Assembly (NCBI GenBank): GCA_018712915.1 | Contig: DVGC01000001.1 | Coordinates: 103,264-167,263 of the forward strand | DNA from: Candidatus Copromonas faecavium (nom. illeg.) | GTDB taxonomy: Bacteria; Bacillota; Clostridia; Lachnospirales; Lachnospiraceae | Direction of reading: 5' to 3' | DNA: 64,000 nucleotides | The notes under the pieces: generated by a model | What the model was told of the DNA's origin: nothing | Seen by the model: only the letters and a program-made list of their open reading frames with translations | Database searches by the model: none | Shown: piece after piece, positions 24,985 through 34,370 of the stretch | Position numbering within the stretch: position 1 is the stretch's first letter | Layout: each line of letters starts with the position of its first letter | Made by a program: the position numbers and the translations under genes

Positions 24985-25285
24985 GGAAGAAAGTAAAAAA
25001 AATGCCCCTGATATGCGAATAACCACATATCAGGGACGGCTGTTGCTCCGCGGTTCCACCCTGCTTGCATGAAAAAATCATGCCTCTCTTTTGATGATAA
25101 CGGAATCACCGTTCCCGATTAAGGGACACTCCAGGGTGGTCTTCCAGGCCGGTTCCCGCAGGATGCTCTCAGCTTCTGCATCCCTCTCTTTGGCGTTTCC
25201 CGGTGTACTCTTCCTGTCAGCGTGTTGGCTGTTTCAATTTAAAAGATGTCGGATCAAAAGACTCTCTGACCCTGATATCTTGAAA
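24985..25285 (-). promoter_or_regulatory. T-box riboswitch, threonine type, upstream of thrS
   Basis: The leader contains the T-box sequence AGGGTGGAACCGCGG (minus strand, 25048-25063). The terminator is CCCTGATATG...CATATCAGGG followed by eight Ts (24994-25035). Stem I has AGAGAGGGATG and GCTGAGAGCATCC on its distal part. The specifier position, just before the 3' base of stem I (G-ACC-ACCCTGGAG), reads ACC for Thr (25138-25140), which agrees with the downstream thrS. Confidence 0.93.
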
Positions 25286-25287
25286 AC

Positions 25288-25315
25288 AGTATAGCACCGG
25301 GAGCAGATTTGTCAA
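25288..25315 (-). promoter_or_regulatory. Promoter of the thrS T-box transcript
   Basis: On the minus strand TTGACA, 16 bp, TATACT. The -35 overlaps the last codons of cbiK. Confidence 0.8.
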
Positions 25316-26160
25316 GCATTTTCTGGCGCATTTGTGCTTTCTGCTTCCAGCTTTTTTATGGCTTCCCTGGCATGATCCACAAAAATTTCCCGGATTTTCG
25401 GAAGCTGCCCAAGTCCTTTCAGCACACAGTGAACCTCGTATCCCGCTTCTTCAAATGTCCGTTTCCAGGAGTGACTGCCCATTCCGGCCATATCCTGATT
25501 GGCGTGATCTCCTGCAACCAGCATAAACGGCTGAAGCACCACCCGTTTGTAGTCTCCCTCTCTGACCTTGGAAACCACCTGATCCAGGGTCGGATCGGCC
25601 TCCACCGTTCCGATAAAATAATTATCGCAGCCGGCCTCAAAAAGCAGCTCCTGAGCAAGTTCATAAACTTCATTGGCGCGGTCGGTTGTCCCGTGCCCCA
25701 TCAGACAGATGGCCGTGCGGCCGTCATCGTACTGCTCCGTATCCTCCGTAACAGCCTGCAGCACCCGCTGAAAATCATCCCTGGTGCTTAGCAGGGGAGC
25801 TCCCACAGAAACTTTTAAAAAGGATGCTTCGTGGGCCCGGACGGTTTTCACCAGTCCCTGATATTCCAGTCCGCTCATCATATGAGTGGGCTGCACCGCC
25901 AGCATTCTGACTCCGTTTTTCTCTGCCCGCAAAAGAGCCTCCTCCACAGAATCAATTCCCAGACCGTCCCGCTCCTTTAAAACACGGATAATGGTGGGAC
26001 TGGTAAAGGCCCGGCGCAGGGAATATGACGGAAACGCTTTTTCCAAATCCTGCTCCACCGCGTCAATGGTCAGCCCTAAGCTTTCCCTGTAGCTGGTACC
26101 GAAGCTGACGGCCAAAAGCTCCTTTGTTCCGATTCCATTCTGATTTCTGGGGTTCTCCAT
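25312..26160 (-). CDS. cbiK: Sirohydrochlorin cobaltochelatase (CbiK type)
   Basis: This 282-aa class II chelatase matches CbiK in length and in the motifs LLAVSFGTSYRES near the N-terminus, QPTHMMSGLEY in the middle (metal-binding His), LMGHGTTD and GTVEADPTLD, followed by QPFMLVAGDHANQDM. It inserts Co2+ into sirohydrochlorin (anaerobic B12 route); some relatives act with other metals. The ATG at 26160 follows GGAGG by 8 bases and is preferred to the ORF-track start. It stands alone here, without other cbi genes, with its own promoter at 26204-26232. Confidence 0.9.
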   Translation of the reverse strand: MENPRNQNGIGTKELLAVSFGTSYRESLGLTIDAVEQDLEKAFPSYSLRRAFTSPTIIRVLKERDGLGIDSVEEALLRAEKNGVRMLAVQPTHMMSGLEYQGLVKTVRAHEASFLKVSVGAPLLSTRDDFQRVLQAVTEDTEQYDDGRTAICLMGHGTTDRANEVYELAQELLFEAGCDNYFIGTVEADPTLDQVVSKVREGDYKRVVLQPFMLVAGDHANQDMAGMGSHSWKRTFEEAGYEVHCVLKGLGQLPKIREIFVDHAREAIKKLEAESTNAPENA

Positions 26161-26203
26161 CCTGTATTCCTCCAAACTGTTTCCTTCTGTTGTCATTCGG
26201 CTT

Positions 26204-26232
26204 ATCCTATCATGTTTTATGGAAAATTGCAA
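26204..26232 (-). promoter_or_regulatory. Promoter of cbiK
   Basis: On the minus strand TTGCAA, 17 bp, TAGGAT, about 45 bp before the ATG. The remaining 26233-26369 stretch holds no gene. I looked for a cobalamin riboswitch there and saw no B12-box. Confidence 0.55.
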
Positions 26233-26369
26233 GAACCGTTTCCGGTGACTGCCAGGGGCTTCTCCGAGAGGCAGATGCTCTCAGCAGGCATCCTGCAGCG
26301 GACATCGCCGGCACTTTCTTCAAAGAGACTGCATGCACCCTGGATTCCTCCTGAGGTCTCTGCCCTCTC

Positions 26370-26416
26370 TTGACATCAGTACGAATCCGTATTATAATCC
26401 AGTACGAATCCGTATT
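26370..26416 (+). promoter_or_regulatory. Consensus promoter with twin palindromic operators for the MarR-MATE operon
   Basis: TTGACA (26370-26375), a 17-bp spacer and TATAAT (26393-26398) form a near-perfect sigma-A promoter. CAGTACGAATCCGTATT occurs twice, at 26377-26393 in the spacer and at 26400-26416 over the start site, 23 bp apart. Each contains the dyad TACG-AATC-CGTA. This is the layout expected for autorepression by the MarR protein encoded next. Confidence 0.85.
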
Positions 26417-26568
26417 GTTTGTTTTATAATTTGAAACATTTTGAAATTTTCTGTTTGTTTTATCTGTGGGGGATTCTGCCGGCACCGGTCAGAGCAGCCG
26501 TTATCTCACGCGGCACAGGTACTGGCATATACCCACGGCAGCAAACATCCTAAGGGGGGAATGATATA

Positions 26569-27042
26569 ATGGATGAAACCCGACAAGCCATGCGAAGATT
26601 CATCATTGCCTTAAACCGTATGGACGGACTTTATTATCAGCTTTCCAGAAAACTCGGCGTCAAGGATAATATCCTGTGGCTTCTCTATGCTCTGGACGAC
26701 GGGGAACTTCACTCTCAGAAGCAGATTTGCGAGGAATGGCTGATTACCAAGACCACCTTAAATACAGTGGTAAAGGAATGTGAAAAGAACGGCTATATTA
26801 CCCTTCTCCATCCGGAGCATTCCAGGGAAAAGCTGATTTGCCTGACGGATGCGGGCAGACAATATGCCAATTCTCTTTTGCAGCCGCTTTACCGTGCGGA
26901 GGAATATGCTTTGAAGAAAACACTGGCGCATTATGGAAATGAATTTATAGACGCCACGGAATCTCTTGCAGATTCCCTGCTGAAAGAATCAGAAAAGAAT
27001 TTCAGGCAGGCCCGGACAGGACCGCCTGAGAAATCCATTTAA
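26569..27042 (+). CDS. MarR-family transcriptional regulator
   Basis: This 157-aa winged-HTH protein has the MarR layout: an N-terminal dimer helix, the HTH QKQICEEWLITKTTLNTVV near residues 43-61, the wing GYITLLHPEHSREKLICLTDAG, and a C-terminal dimerisation helix. It lies 18 bp upstream of a MATE exporter. Its promoter carries two copies of a TACG-AATC-CGTA palindrome covering the -10 spacer and start site. It probably represses its own operon and is released by a ligand, perhaps an exporter substrate. The ligand is unknown. Confidence 0.9.
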   Translation: MDETRQAMRRFIIALNRMDGLYYQLSRKLGVKDNILWLLYALDDGELHSQKQICEEWLITKTTLNTVVKECEKNGYITLLHPEHSREKLICLTDAGRQYANSLLQPLYRAEEYALKKTLAHYGNEFIDATESLADSLLKESEKNFRQARTGPPEKSI

Positions 27043-27060
27043 ATTCGGAGGGATGAACAA

Positions 27061-28419
27061 ATGTCGGACAATCAGGATTCGGCAAACTCTTTATTTCTTA
27101 ATACATCACCGGCCAGGCTTTTCTTTCTGGCCGCCCTGCCCGGCGCCATCAGCATGCTGGCCTCTTCTCTTTACGGCCTGCTGGATGGAATTTTCGTCGG
27201 ACAGAGTCTGGGAGAAACTGCCTTTGCAGCTTTAAACCTGGCCTTTCCTTTTGTGGTGATCAACTTCTCCCTAGCTGACCTCATCGGTGTAGGCTCTTCC
27301 GTTCCCATCTCCATCAGTCTGGGGATGAAAAAAGAAAAGGAAGCCAACAATGTCTTTACCTGCGCCGTTTTAATGATCGTTTTTGCAGGAATCCTCATCG
27401 GTGCCCTTCTTTACACCATCGCTCCCTTCCTCATTGGAATGCTGGGAGCCGAAGGAGAGCTGGCTTCCTATGCGGTCCAGTACATGCGGGTCTATGCCAT
27501 CTGCTCGCCCTTAACCACGATCATATTTGCCATGGACAACTATCTGCGCATCTGCGGAAGAATTAAAATGAGCATGTGGCTGAACATTTTTATGTCTTTC
27601 CTGACCGGCGTTCTGGAATTTTTATTCCTGTTTATTTTCCGCTGGGGAATCTGGGGAGCGGCTCTTGCCACCTGTACCGGTATGATGGTCTGCGCCTGCA
27701 TCGCCCTGTTTCCCTTTCTCCGGGGAAACCTTCAGCTTAAGTTCTGCCGGCCGTCGTTTTCCTGGGGTCTGATGAAAAAAATCGTGGCCTGCGGAAGCCC
27801 CAACTTCTTAAACAACATCGCGGGAAGGATTACCTCCATTATTATGAACACGGTACTTTTAAGAACAGGCGGAGAAAGCGCTGTCACGATTTATGGAATC
27901 CTGATGTATGTGGGAGAAACAGTCCAGCCCCTTCTCTACGGCGTCTGTGACTCACTCCAGCCGGCTGTTGGCTACAACTGGGGAGCAGGAAGGCCGGACC
28001 GGGTGCAGGCCATTGAACGGTACTGCTTTACGGCCGGCGCCGTCATCTCCATTGCAGCCTCCGTCATCATGTTATTATTCCCGGCTCCGCTAATCTCTCT
28101 GTTTGCAGACAGCAGCGATCCGGTCTTTATGGAGCAAGCCATCCTGGCCATGCGGCTGTTCAGCACGGGATACCTAACACGGTGGTTTTCGTTTGCCTCC
28201 CAAAGCTATATGCTGGCAGTGGAACGGCCTGTTTCCGCTTCCATTATATCGGTTTCCACAGCCCTCATCTTCCCGGTCATCCTGATTGTGCTTCTTATGC
28301 CCCTGGGATTAAACGGAATCTGGCTCAATCAGCCGGTTACCTGCCTGCTGGCCGCCATTCTGGCCGCCTTTGTAATGAAAAAATTCCGGCATGATCTGAA
28401 CTCCGGCTCCTGCATGTAA
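27061..28419 (+). CDS. MATE family efflux transporter (MarR-controlled)
   Basis: This 452-aa protein has 12 predicted TM helices and the MATE pattern of two six-helix halves (ISMLASSLYGLLDGIFVG in helix 1, GESAVTIYGILMYVGETVQPLLYGV and QPAVGYNWGAG in the second half). It is probably a Na+- or H+-coupled exporter of cationic compounds or metabolites; the substrate is not predictable. It is co-transcribed with the MarR gene 18 bp upstream. Its stop codon directly abuts the first unit of a 39-bp tandem repeat array. Two more MATE genes occur in the window (47545, 58607). Confidence 0.93.
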   Translation: MSDNQDSANSLFLNTSPARLFFLAALPGAISMLASSLYGLLDGIFVGQSLGETAFAALNLAFPFVVINFSLADLIGVGSSVPISISLGMKKEKEANNVFTCAVLMIVFAGILIGALLYTIAPFLIGMLGAEGELASYAVQYMRVYAICSPLTTIIFAMDNYLRICGRIKMSMWLNIFMSFLTGVLEFLFLFIFRWGIWGAALATCTGMMVCACIALFPFLRGNLQLKFCRPSFSWGLMKKIVACGSPNFLNNIAGRITSIIMNTVLLRTGGESAVTIYGILMYVGETVQPLLYGVCDSLQPAVGYNWGAGRPDRVQAIERYCFTAGAVISIAASVIMLLFPAPLISLFADSSDPVFMEQAILAMRLFSTGYLTRWFSFASQSYMLAVERPVSASIISVSTALIFPVILIVLLMPLGLNGIWLNQPVTCLLAAILAAFVMKKFRHDLNSGSCM

Positions 28420-28614
28420 CCCCGGGAGGTGTATAACTTCCGGCCCTCATATGCAGCACCCGGAGGCACGTAAAGCTTCCGGTCTTCACGCGAAACCCCC
28501 GGAGACACATGCGGCTTCCTGCTCTCACATATGACCCCGGGGGTGTGTATCGTTTTCGGCCCTCATATGCAGACCCCGGAAGCACGTAAGGCTTCCGGCT
28601 CCTACATATAAATT
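28420..28614. repeat. Five tandem ~39-bp hairpin-forming repeats between the MATE and ilvA genes
   Basis: Units of 38-40 bp begin with CCCGG near 28421, 28459, 28498, 28536 and 28575. Several fold on themselves, for example CCGGAAGC-N7-GCTTCCGG in the last unit and GGGAGGT-N4-AACTTCC in the first. The array fills the convergent gap between the two genes and runs into the last bases of ilvA. Because 39 is 13 codons, it yields a spurious repetitive ORF (28337-28642). Confidence 0.85.
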
Positions 28615-29834
28615 CCCGAGGTCCTGGAGAGGATCGGCTCATAACCGGCCTCCCGCAGGACCTGAATGATCCTGTTCTTGTGTTCGGTGCCGAAGGACTC
28701 CATGGTAATCGTCAGCTCCACTCCGGCAGCACGGTTCACGTTGGCAAAGACATTGTGATCCAGCTTAATGACATTGCCCTGCTCCTTGGCAATCAGAGAG
28801 GATACGATGGCAAGCTGTCCCGGCTTATCCGGCAGCATCACCGTAACGGTAAAGATCCGATCCCGCTGCATCAGGCCATTCTGAAGCACGGTGGCCATGG
28901 TCAGCACATCCATATTGCCGCCGCTTAAGACGGACACCACCTTTTTGCCCTTAAAATCCAGGTGCTTCAGGGCGGCCACCGTCAGAAGGCCAGAATTTTC
29001 CACGATCATCTTGTGATTCTCCGCCATATCAAGGAACGACAGCGTCAGCTCTGAATCGTCAATCGTAAGGACCTCATCCACATTTTTCTGCAGATAAGGG
29101 AACAGCTTGTCTCCCGGCGTCTGAACGGCAGTACCGTCCGCAATGGTATTGATATGGGGAACGGTGGTCACCTCTCCCGCTTCCAGGGATGCCTTTAAGC
29201 AGGCAGCCCCTGCCGGCTCCACGGCAATGACCCGGATTTTCGGGTTCAAAAGCTTGGCCAGGGTGGAAACTCCGGTGCAGAGTCCTCCGCCGCCTACAGG
29301 AACCAGAATATAATCCACAGTCGGAAGCTCCTTCACAATCTCCATGGCAATGCTTCCCTGTCCGGTGGCAATTTCCAGATCGTTGAAGGGATGAACAAAA
29401 GTATAGCCATGTTCGTCAGCCAGCTCATAGGCATGGGCACAGGCCTCATCAAACACGTCTCCGTAAAGCACCACGTCGGCGCCATAGCCCTTGGTCCGGT
29501 TCACCTTGATTAACGGCGTAGCCACCGGCATCACCACCGTGGCCTTCACACCGGCCAGCTTGGCCGCATAGGCCACACCCTGGGCATGGTTTCCGGCGGA
29601 TGCCGTAATCAGACCCCGCTCCCGTTCCTCCGGTGTCAGACAGTGGATTTTATAATAAGCGCCTCGCACCTTATAGGCGCCGGTTCTCTGCATGTTTTCC
29701 GGTTTGAAATAAATCTTGTTTCCGTATCTTTCTGAAAAGTATTCGCTGTAAATCAGCTTGGTTTCCTGAGTCACCTTGCTGACGATTTCAGACGCTTCTT
29801 CAAATTTCTCCAGTGTCAGTTCCTGCATTTCCAT
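28602..29834 (-). CDS. ilvA: Threonine ammonia-lyase (threonine deaminase) with ACT domain
   Basis: This 410-aa protein is a fold-type II PLP enzyme with the lysine in QRTGAYKVRGAYYK (Lys55), a tetraglycine phosphate loop VPVGGGGLCTG near residue 180, and a C-terminal ACT domain (FTVTVMLPDKPGQLAIV). It converts threonine to 2-oxobutyrate and ammonia. The single short ACT matches the TdcB/short IlvA class, which may be catabolic and tuned by amino acids or nucleotides. It starts 5 bp after ftsY and is probably read from the plsX-to-ftsY transcript, an unusual pairing. Confidence 0.93.
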   Translation of the reverse strand: MEMQELTLEKFEEASEIVSKVTQETKLIYSEYFSERYGNKIYFKPENMQRTGAYKVRGAYYKIHCLTPEERERGLITASAGNHAQGVAYAAKLAGVKATVVMPVATPLIKVNRTKGYGADVVLYGDVFDEACAHAYELADEHGYTFVHPFNDLEIATGQGSIAMEIVKELPTVDYILVPVGGGGLCTGVSTLAKLLNPKIRVIAVEPAGAACLKASLEAGEVTTVPHINTIADGTAVQTPGDKLFPYLQKNVDEVLTIDDSELTLSFLDMAENHKMIVENSGLLTVAALKHLDFKGKKVVSVLSGGNMDVLTMATVLQNGLMQRDRIFTVTVMLPDKPGQLAIVSSLIAKEQGNVIKLDHNVFANVNRAAGVELTITMESFGTEHKNRIIQVLREAGYEPILSRTSGIYM

Positions 29835-29839
29835 AGGCG

Positions 29840-30787
29840 TTATTCTCCTTTTTCTCTGGGCTCTGTCTGAAACAGCGCGTTTACAAAGTCTGCAGAATTA
29901 AACTTCTGCAAATCATCAATCTTCTCTCCTACTCCCACATATTTTACCGGGATTCCGAGCTCCGACTGGATGGCCACCGCGATGCCTCCCTTGGCCGTTC
30001 CGTCAAGCTTTGTCAGGATAATTCCCGTAATATCTGCCGCTTCCATAAACTGTCTGGCCTGTACCAGGGCATTCTGTCCTGTGGTTCCATCCAGTACCAC
30101 CAGGGTTTCCCGGTATGCCTCCGGGTACTCCTTATCGATGATGCGGTTGATCTTTTTCAGCTCCTCCATCAGATTTTTCTTATTGTGAAGCCGCCCTGCC
30201 GTATCGCAGATCAAAACGTCCGCATTTCTGGATTTGGCGGCGGCGATGGCATCATAAATGACGGCCGCCGGATCCGAACCTTCCTTCTGGGCAATCAGCT
30301 CCACGCCGGCCCGATCCGCCCATTCGGCCAGCTGCTCGATGGCCGCCGCACGGAAGGTATCGGCCGCTGCCAGGATGACCCTTTTTCCACCGGACTTCAG
30401 CTGATCCGCCAGCTTGCCGATGGATGTGGTTTTTCCGACGCCGTTGACGCCAATCACGAGGACAACCGACTTGCGGTTCTCAAATTCATACGCGTTTTCA
30501 CCCAGATCCATTTTTTCCCGGATGCTGTCGATGAGCACCTGACGGCACTGTGCCGGATCCTTTAAATGACGTTCCTTTACTGTTTTTTTCAGATCCTCAA
30601 TGACCGCCATGGTAGTCTGGATTCCCATATCTCCCATGATCAGGGTTTCCTCCAGCTCCTCGTAAAATTCCTCATCAATGGAGGAGAAGCCGGAGAAAAT
30701 GGAATCCATTCCGGACACGATATTTTCTCTGGTCTTTGCCAGCCCTGCTACAAGCCTTGAAAAAAAGCCCTTTTTCTTTTCTTCCAT
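29840..30787 (-). CDS. ftsY: Signal recognition particle receptor FtsY
   Basis: FtsY (315 aa) is the SRP-receptor GTPase for co-translational membrane insertion. It has a short basic N-terminus ([16 protein letters not shown]), an N domain, and the G domain with [15 protein letters not shown] near residue 114, [23 protein letters not shown] and a final helix. It lacks the long acidic A domain of E. coli FtsY, as is usual in Firmicutes. It begins 11 bp after smc, a common firmicute arrangement (rnc-smc-ftsY). Confidence 0.97.
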   Translation of the reverse strand: MEEKKKGFFSRLVAGLAKTRENIVSGMDSIFSGFSSIDEEFYEELEETLIMGDMGIQTTMAVIEDLKKTVKERHLKDPAQCRQVLIDSIREKMDLGENAYEFENRKSVVLVIGVNGVGKTTSIGKLADQLKSGGKRVILAAADTFRAAAIEQLAEWADRAGVELIAQKEGSDPAAVIYDAIAAAKSRNADVLICDTAGRLHNKKNLMEELKKINRIIDKEYPEAYRETLVVLDGTTGQNALVQARQFMEAADITGIILTKLDGTAKGGIAVAIQSELGIPVKYVGVGEKIDDLQKFNSADFVNALFQTEPREKGE

Positions 30788-30798
30788 TGGAAGCCTCC

Positions 30799-33700
30799 TT
30801 AATTGCTCAAATCACTTTCTATCAGATTAACGGATACCAGAGTAGAAACACCTTTCTCCTGCATGGTAATTCCATACAGCCGGTCTGCCGCCACCATGGT
30901 TCCTCTCCTGTGGGTAATGACAATAAACTGGGTATGTCTCGTCAGCTTGTGAAGATATTTTGCATACCGTTCTACGTTGGAATCGTCCAACGCCGCCTCA
31001 ATCTCATCCAGAAGGCAGAAAGGCGACGGCTTCAGGTTCTGAATGGCAAACAGTAAGGCGATGGCCGTCAGAGCCTTCTCTCCTCCCGACATCTGCATCA
31101 TGTTCTGAAGCTTTTTCCCCGGCGGCTGAGAAATAATCTGAATTCCCGCCTCCAGGATATCTTCATCCTCCGTAAGCTTTAAGCTTCCGTGTCCGCCGCC
31201 GAACAGCTCCCGGAACACCCGGTTGAATTCTGCGGAAATCTGACCGAATTTTTCCGTAAACTGCTTCCGCATGCCCGTATCCAATTCCTCAATCACCTTT
31301 AAAAGAGCCTCTCTGGCGGTTTTTAAGTCCTCATGCTGGGACTTCATAAACTCATAACGGCCGGAAATCTCCCGGTAATCCTCGATGGCATGGACGTTGA
31401 CGTTTCCCAGGGCCTTAACCGATGCCTTCCGCTCGGAAATCAGCTTCCTGAGCTCGGCCATGGGCCTTGGTTCTTCCCGAAGCTCCTCTGCCGTCGAATA
31501 CGTCAGTTCATACTCAGACCACAGATATTCCACCAGACCTTCCCGCTTCTCCTCCAGCTTTTCCTCCTGGCTCTGAAGACGGAATAAGTCCTTATCCAGA
31601 GCAGACAGCCGGGCCGAAAGCTCCTCTCTTCGTTCAAAAAAGCCCTTCCGCTTTTCCTGAATACCGGCCTTTTCCTCTCCGGCAGCCGCCATTTCCGTTT
31701 TCAGATGATCGGCCTGAGCTCTGGAAACAGAAATTTTCTGTTCCAGCTCTTCTATTTCTTTCTGCCTGTCTGCGACGGCCTTTTTACTCTCTTCGCTGGT
31801 GCCCTTTAAGCCTTCCTTTTCTGCAAAAAGCCGTTCCATTTCCTCTGCCAGCCGGCGGAGATTCTGTTCCACATAAAATTCCTGCTGATGGAGATTGGCC
31901 GCTTCTACCTGAAGACCGGATAATCTGCCGGAAGCTGCCTCCCTGGCTGCCCTGGCCTGCTCGAGAAGCTTCCCGTCTTCTTCCAGCTTTTCGTTTTTCT
32001 TTTTATTCTCCTGCTCCAGAAGCTCCATGGCCTCTGAAAGCTCTCCCGAACGGGCACGGATTTCTCCTATCTGCTCCTCTAACTGGGCATGCTCCAGATG
32101 CAGATCCTTTGCCGAACCATCCAGTTCCTGCTTCTTTTCTTCCAGCCTTCTTCTCTCTCCCCTGGCTGTATTTTCTCTTAAGTATTCCTCCTGAAGCTTG
32201 CTTTTTACCTGCTCCAGTTCCTTTTTCTGCTCCTTCTGGATGCTTTCCTTCTGAACGGTTTCCTTCTGGATCTCATCCACCTTAAAAAGAGCTTTTTTGC
32301 ACCGTTCCTCCATCTCCTCCAGCTCCCGTTTTCTTCCCAGAAGATTGCTGGAGTTTTTAAAGGCACCGCCGCTCATGGAGCCGCCGGGATTAAACAGTTC
32401 TCCTTCCAGAGTCACCAGACGCAGGCTGTGATGATACTTGCCGGCAATGGCGATGGCATGATCCACATGGTCTACCACCAGAACCCGGCCCAGCAGATAA
32501 AGGGCCAGCTCCCGGTACTCTTCCTTTACCCTGACCAGCTCTGCCGCCGTTCCGATGACTCCCGGCTCCGAGAGGGCCTGATTCTTTCCTGTGCCTTCTC
32601 TCCCGGAAATGGCATTGAGCGGAAGGAAGGTGGCCCGGCCGTACCGGTTCTTTTTTAAATGCTCAATCAGCCTCTTTGCCGTCTGCTCCGAATCGGTTAC
32701 CACGTTCTGGATGGAGCCTCCAAGGGCCGTTTCGATGGCCGTTTCATATTCCTTCGGCACATCCAGGAGATCGGCCACCACGCCATGAATGCCCGGCACC
32801 CGGTCCCGAAGCTCCATCACCCGGCGGATGCTGTTTCCGTAGCCCTCATACCGCTCTGCCAGATTTCTTAAGGACTCGTATCTCGTATGAGCCGTATGAT
32901 ACTCCTGCTGGGTATTGTTCAGTTCCCTGTTCAGTCTCCGGATTTCTTCGGCACTCTCCGCATTCTTTCGTTCCAGCTCAGAAGAACGGCCGGCCAGCAC
33001 TTCAATTTCCTTTCGGATGGCGGATTCCTTTTCCGCCTGGGCCGTCAGCCGATCCATCAGGCCCTCTTCCTCCGTCTTCATCTGAAGAAGTTTTCCTGCC
33101 ACCTCGGAGCGGCGCACCTGTACCTGCTCCAGCATGGTATCATACCGCTGTTTTTTCACTGACAGACCGGACTTTTCATTGAGGGCATCAATCAGCTCCG
33201 TCTTTCCGTCGGCAATGGCCTGTTCCAGGCTGTCGGCCCGGATGGCTGCCTCGGAGAGCTCCTCCTGGGAAGCCTTCAGGCGCTCCTCCATCTGGCTCTG
33301 CTTCTTTTCCAGCTCCTTTTTTTCCTGCTCATAAGCAAGACGGCTTTCCTCTTTTTCCGCCAGCTCCCGTCCGATGGACTCGTCCCGGTTTCTGGTCAGT
33401 TCTTCATTCCGAAGCTCGGCGCGGATCTGCTCTTTTAAGACGTTAATCTGTCCTTCATCATTGCCTGCCTCCAAAAGGAGCTGGTTCATGGCCTGCTGCT
33501 TTTTACCGATTTCCACATCCAGCCGTCCGGCAGCCTCGTCCAGCTGCTCGTACTCTGCCTTCAGAGCCTCCGCCTCTGCCCTGGAGGCCTCCATGTCCCC
33601 GGAAACGGTCTCCTTCCGTCTGAGCAGTTCCTCTCTCTGCCCAGCAGACGCCTCCATCTCCATCAGGAACAGATTGGCATCAAACCGTTTCAGTTCCTCC

Positions 33701-34356
33701 CTGAGCCTGAAATACTCCCTGGCCGCGGCAGCCTGTTTCTCCAACGGTCCCACCTGCTTTTCCAGCTCGCTTAAAATGTCCTGAACCCGGATCAGGCTCT
33801 GCTGCTCGTCCTCCAGTTTTTTCAGGGCATCTGCCTTTCTTCTTTTAAACTTTACAATTCCTGCTGCCTCATCAAACAGCTCTCTTCGCTCTTCCGGACG
33901 GCCGCTGAGGATTTTGTCAATCTGCCCCTGTCCGATGATGGAGTAGCCCTCTTTTCCGATTCCCGTATCATAAAACAGCTCGTTGATGTCCTTTAACCTG
34001 CAGGGGCTTCCATTGATCTTATATTCACTTTCTCCGGAACGGTAAAGCCGCCGCATGACCGTCACTTCATCGTAGTCGATGGCCAGCTGATGATCCGAAT
34101 TATCCAGGGTGATGGCCACAGAGGCAAATCCCTGGGGTTTTCTGGTCTCCGTTCCGGAAAAGATCACGTCCTGCATGGAAGAGCTTCGTAGCTGCTTCAC
34201 CTTCTGTTCGCCGAACACCCAGCGGACCGCATCGGCAACATTGCTCTTTCCGCTTCCGTTGGGACCAACGATTCCTGTAATTCCGTTATGAAATTCAAAT
34301 ACGATTTTATTGGCAAAGGATTTGAATCCCTGTATCTCGATGCTTTTTAAATACAT
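30799..34356 (-). CDS. smc: Chromosome segregation ATPase SMC
   Basis: SMC (1185 aa) has the standard five-part layout: an N-terminal ATPase lobe with VGPNGSGKSN near residue 32, a long coiled coil, a hinge (about 520-640, containing GIHGVVADLL), a second coiled coil, and a C-terminal lobe with MSGGEKALTAIALLFA and Walker B CLLDEIEAALDD. With ScpA/ScpB it compacts and segregates the origin region. It lies 14 bp downstream of rnc and 11 bp upstream of ftsY. Confidence 0.98.
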   Translation of the reverse strand: MYLKSIEIQGFKSFANKIVFEFHNGITGIVGPNGSGKSNVADAVRWVFGEQKVKQLRSSSMQDVIFSGTETRKPQGFASVAITLDNSDHQLAIDYDEVTVMRRLYRSGESEYKINGSPCRLKDINELFYDTGIGKEGYSIIGQGQIDKILSGRPEERRELFDEAAGIVKFKRRKADALKKLEDEQQSLIRVQDILSELEKQVGPLEKQAAAAREYFRLREELKRFDANLFLMEMEASAGQREELLRRKETVSGDMEASRAEAEALKAEYEQLDEAAGRLDVEIGKKQQAMNQLLLEAGNDEGQINVLKEQIRAELRNEELTRNRDESIGRELAEKEESRLAYEQEKKELEKKQSQMEERLKASQEELSEAAIRADSLEQAIADGKTELIDALNEKSGLSVKKQRYDTMLEQVQVRRSEVAGKLLQMKTEEEGLMDRLTAQAEKESAIRKEIEVLAGRSSELERKNAESAEEIRRLNRELNNTQQEYHTAHTRYESLRNLAERYEGYGNSIRRVMELRDRVPGIHGVVADLLDVPKEYETAIETALGGSIQNVVTDSEQTAKRLIEHLKKNRYGRATFLPLNAISGREGTGKNQALSEPGVIGTAAELVRVKEEYRELALYLLGRVLVVDHVDHAIAIAGKYHHSLRLVTLEGELFNPGGSMSGGAFKNSSNLLGRKRELEEMEERCKKALFKVDEIQKETVQKESIQKEQKKELEQVKSKLQEEYLRENTARGERRRLEEKKQELDGSAKDLHLEHAQLEEQIGEIRARSGELSEAMELLEQENKKKNEKLEEDGKLLEQARAAREAASGRLSGLQVEAANLHQQEFYVEQNLRRLAEEMERLFAEKEGLKGTSEESKKAVADRQKEIEELEQKISVSRAQADHLKTEMAAAGEEKAGIQEKRKGFFERREELSARLSALDKDLFRLQSQEEKLEEKREGLVEYLWSEYELTYSTAEELREEPRPMAELRKLISERKASVKALGNVNVHAIEDYREISGRYEFMKSQHEDLKTAREALLKVIEELDTGMRKQFTEKFGQISAEFNRVFRELFGGGHGSLKLTEDEDILEAGIQIISQPPGKKLQNMMQMSGGEKALTAIALLFAIQNLKPSPFCLLDEIEAALDDSNVERYAKYLHKLTRHTQFIVITHRRGTMVAADRLYGITMQEKGVSTLVSVNLIESDLSN

Positions 34357-34370
34357 GCTTTTCCTTTTCC

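Noticed and set aside
26160-26370. Cobalamin riboswitch upstream of cbiK
   Set aside because: The leader is short and I could not find the B12-box or the other conserved aptamer segments.
28337-28642. 101-aa minus-strand ORF with 13-residue repeats
   Set aside because: It is created by the 39-bp DNA repeats (13 codons per unit), overlaps ilvA and the MATE gene, and has no SD.
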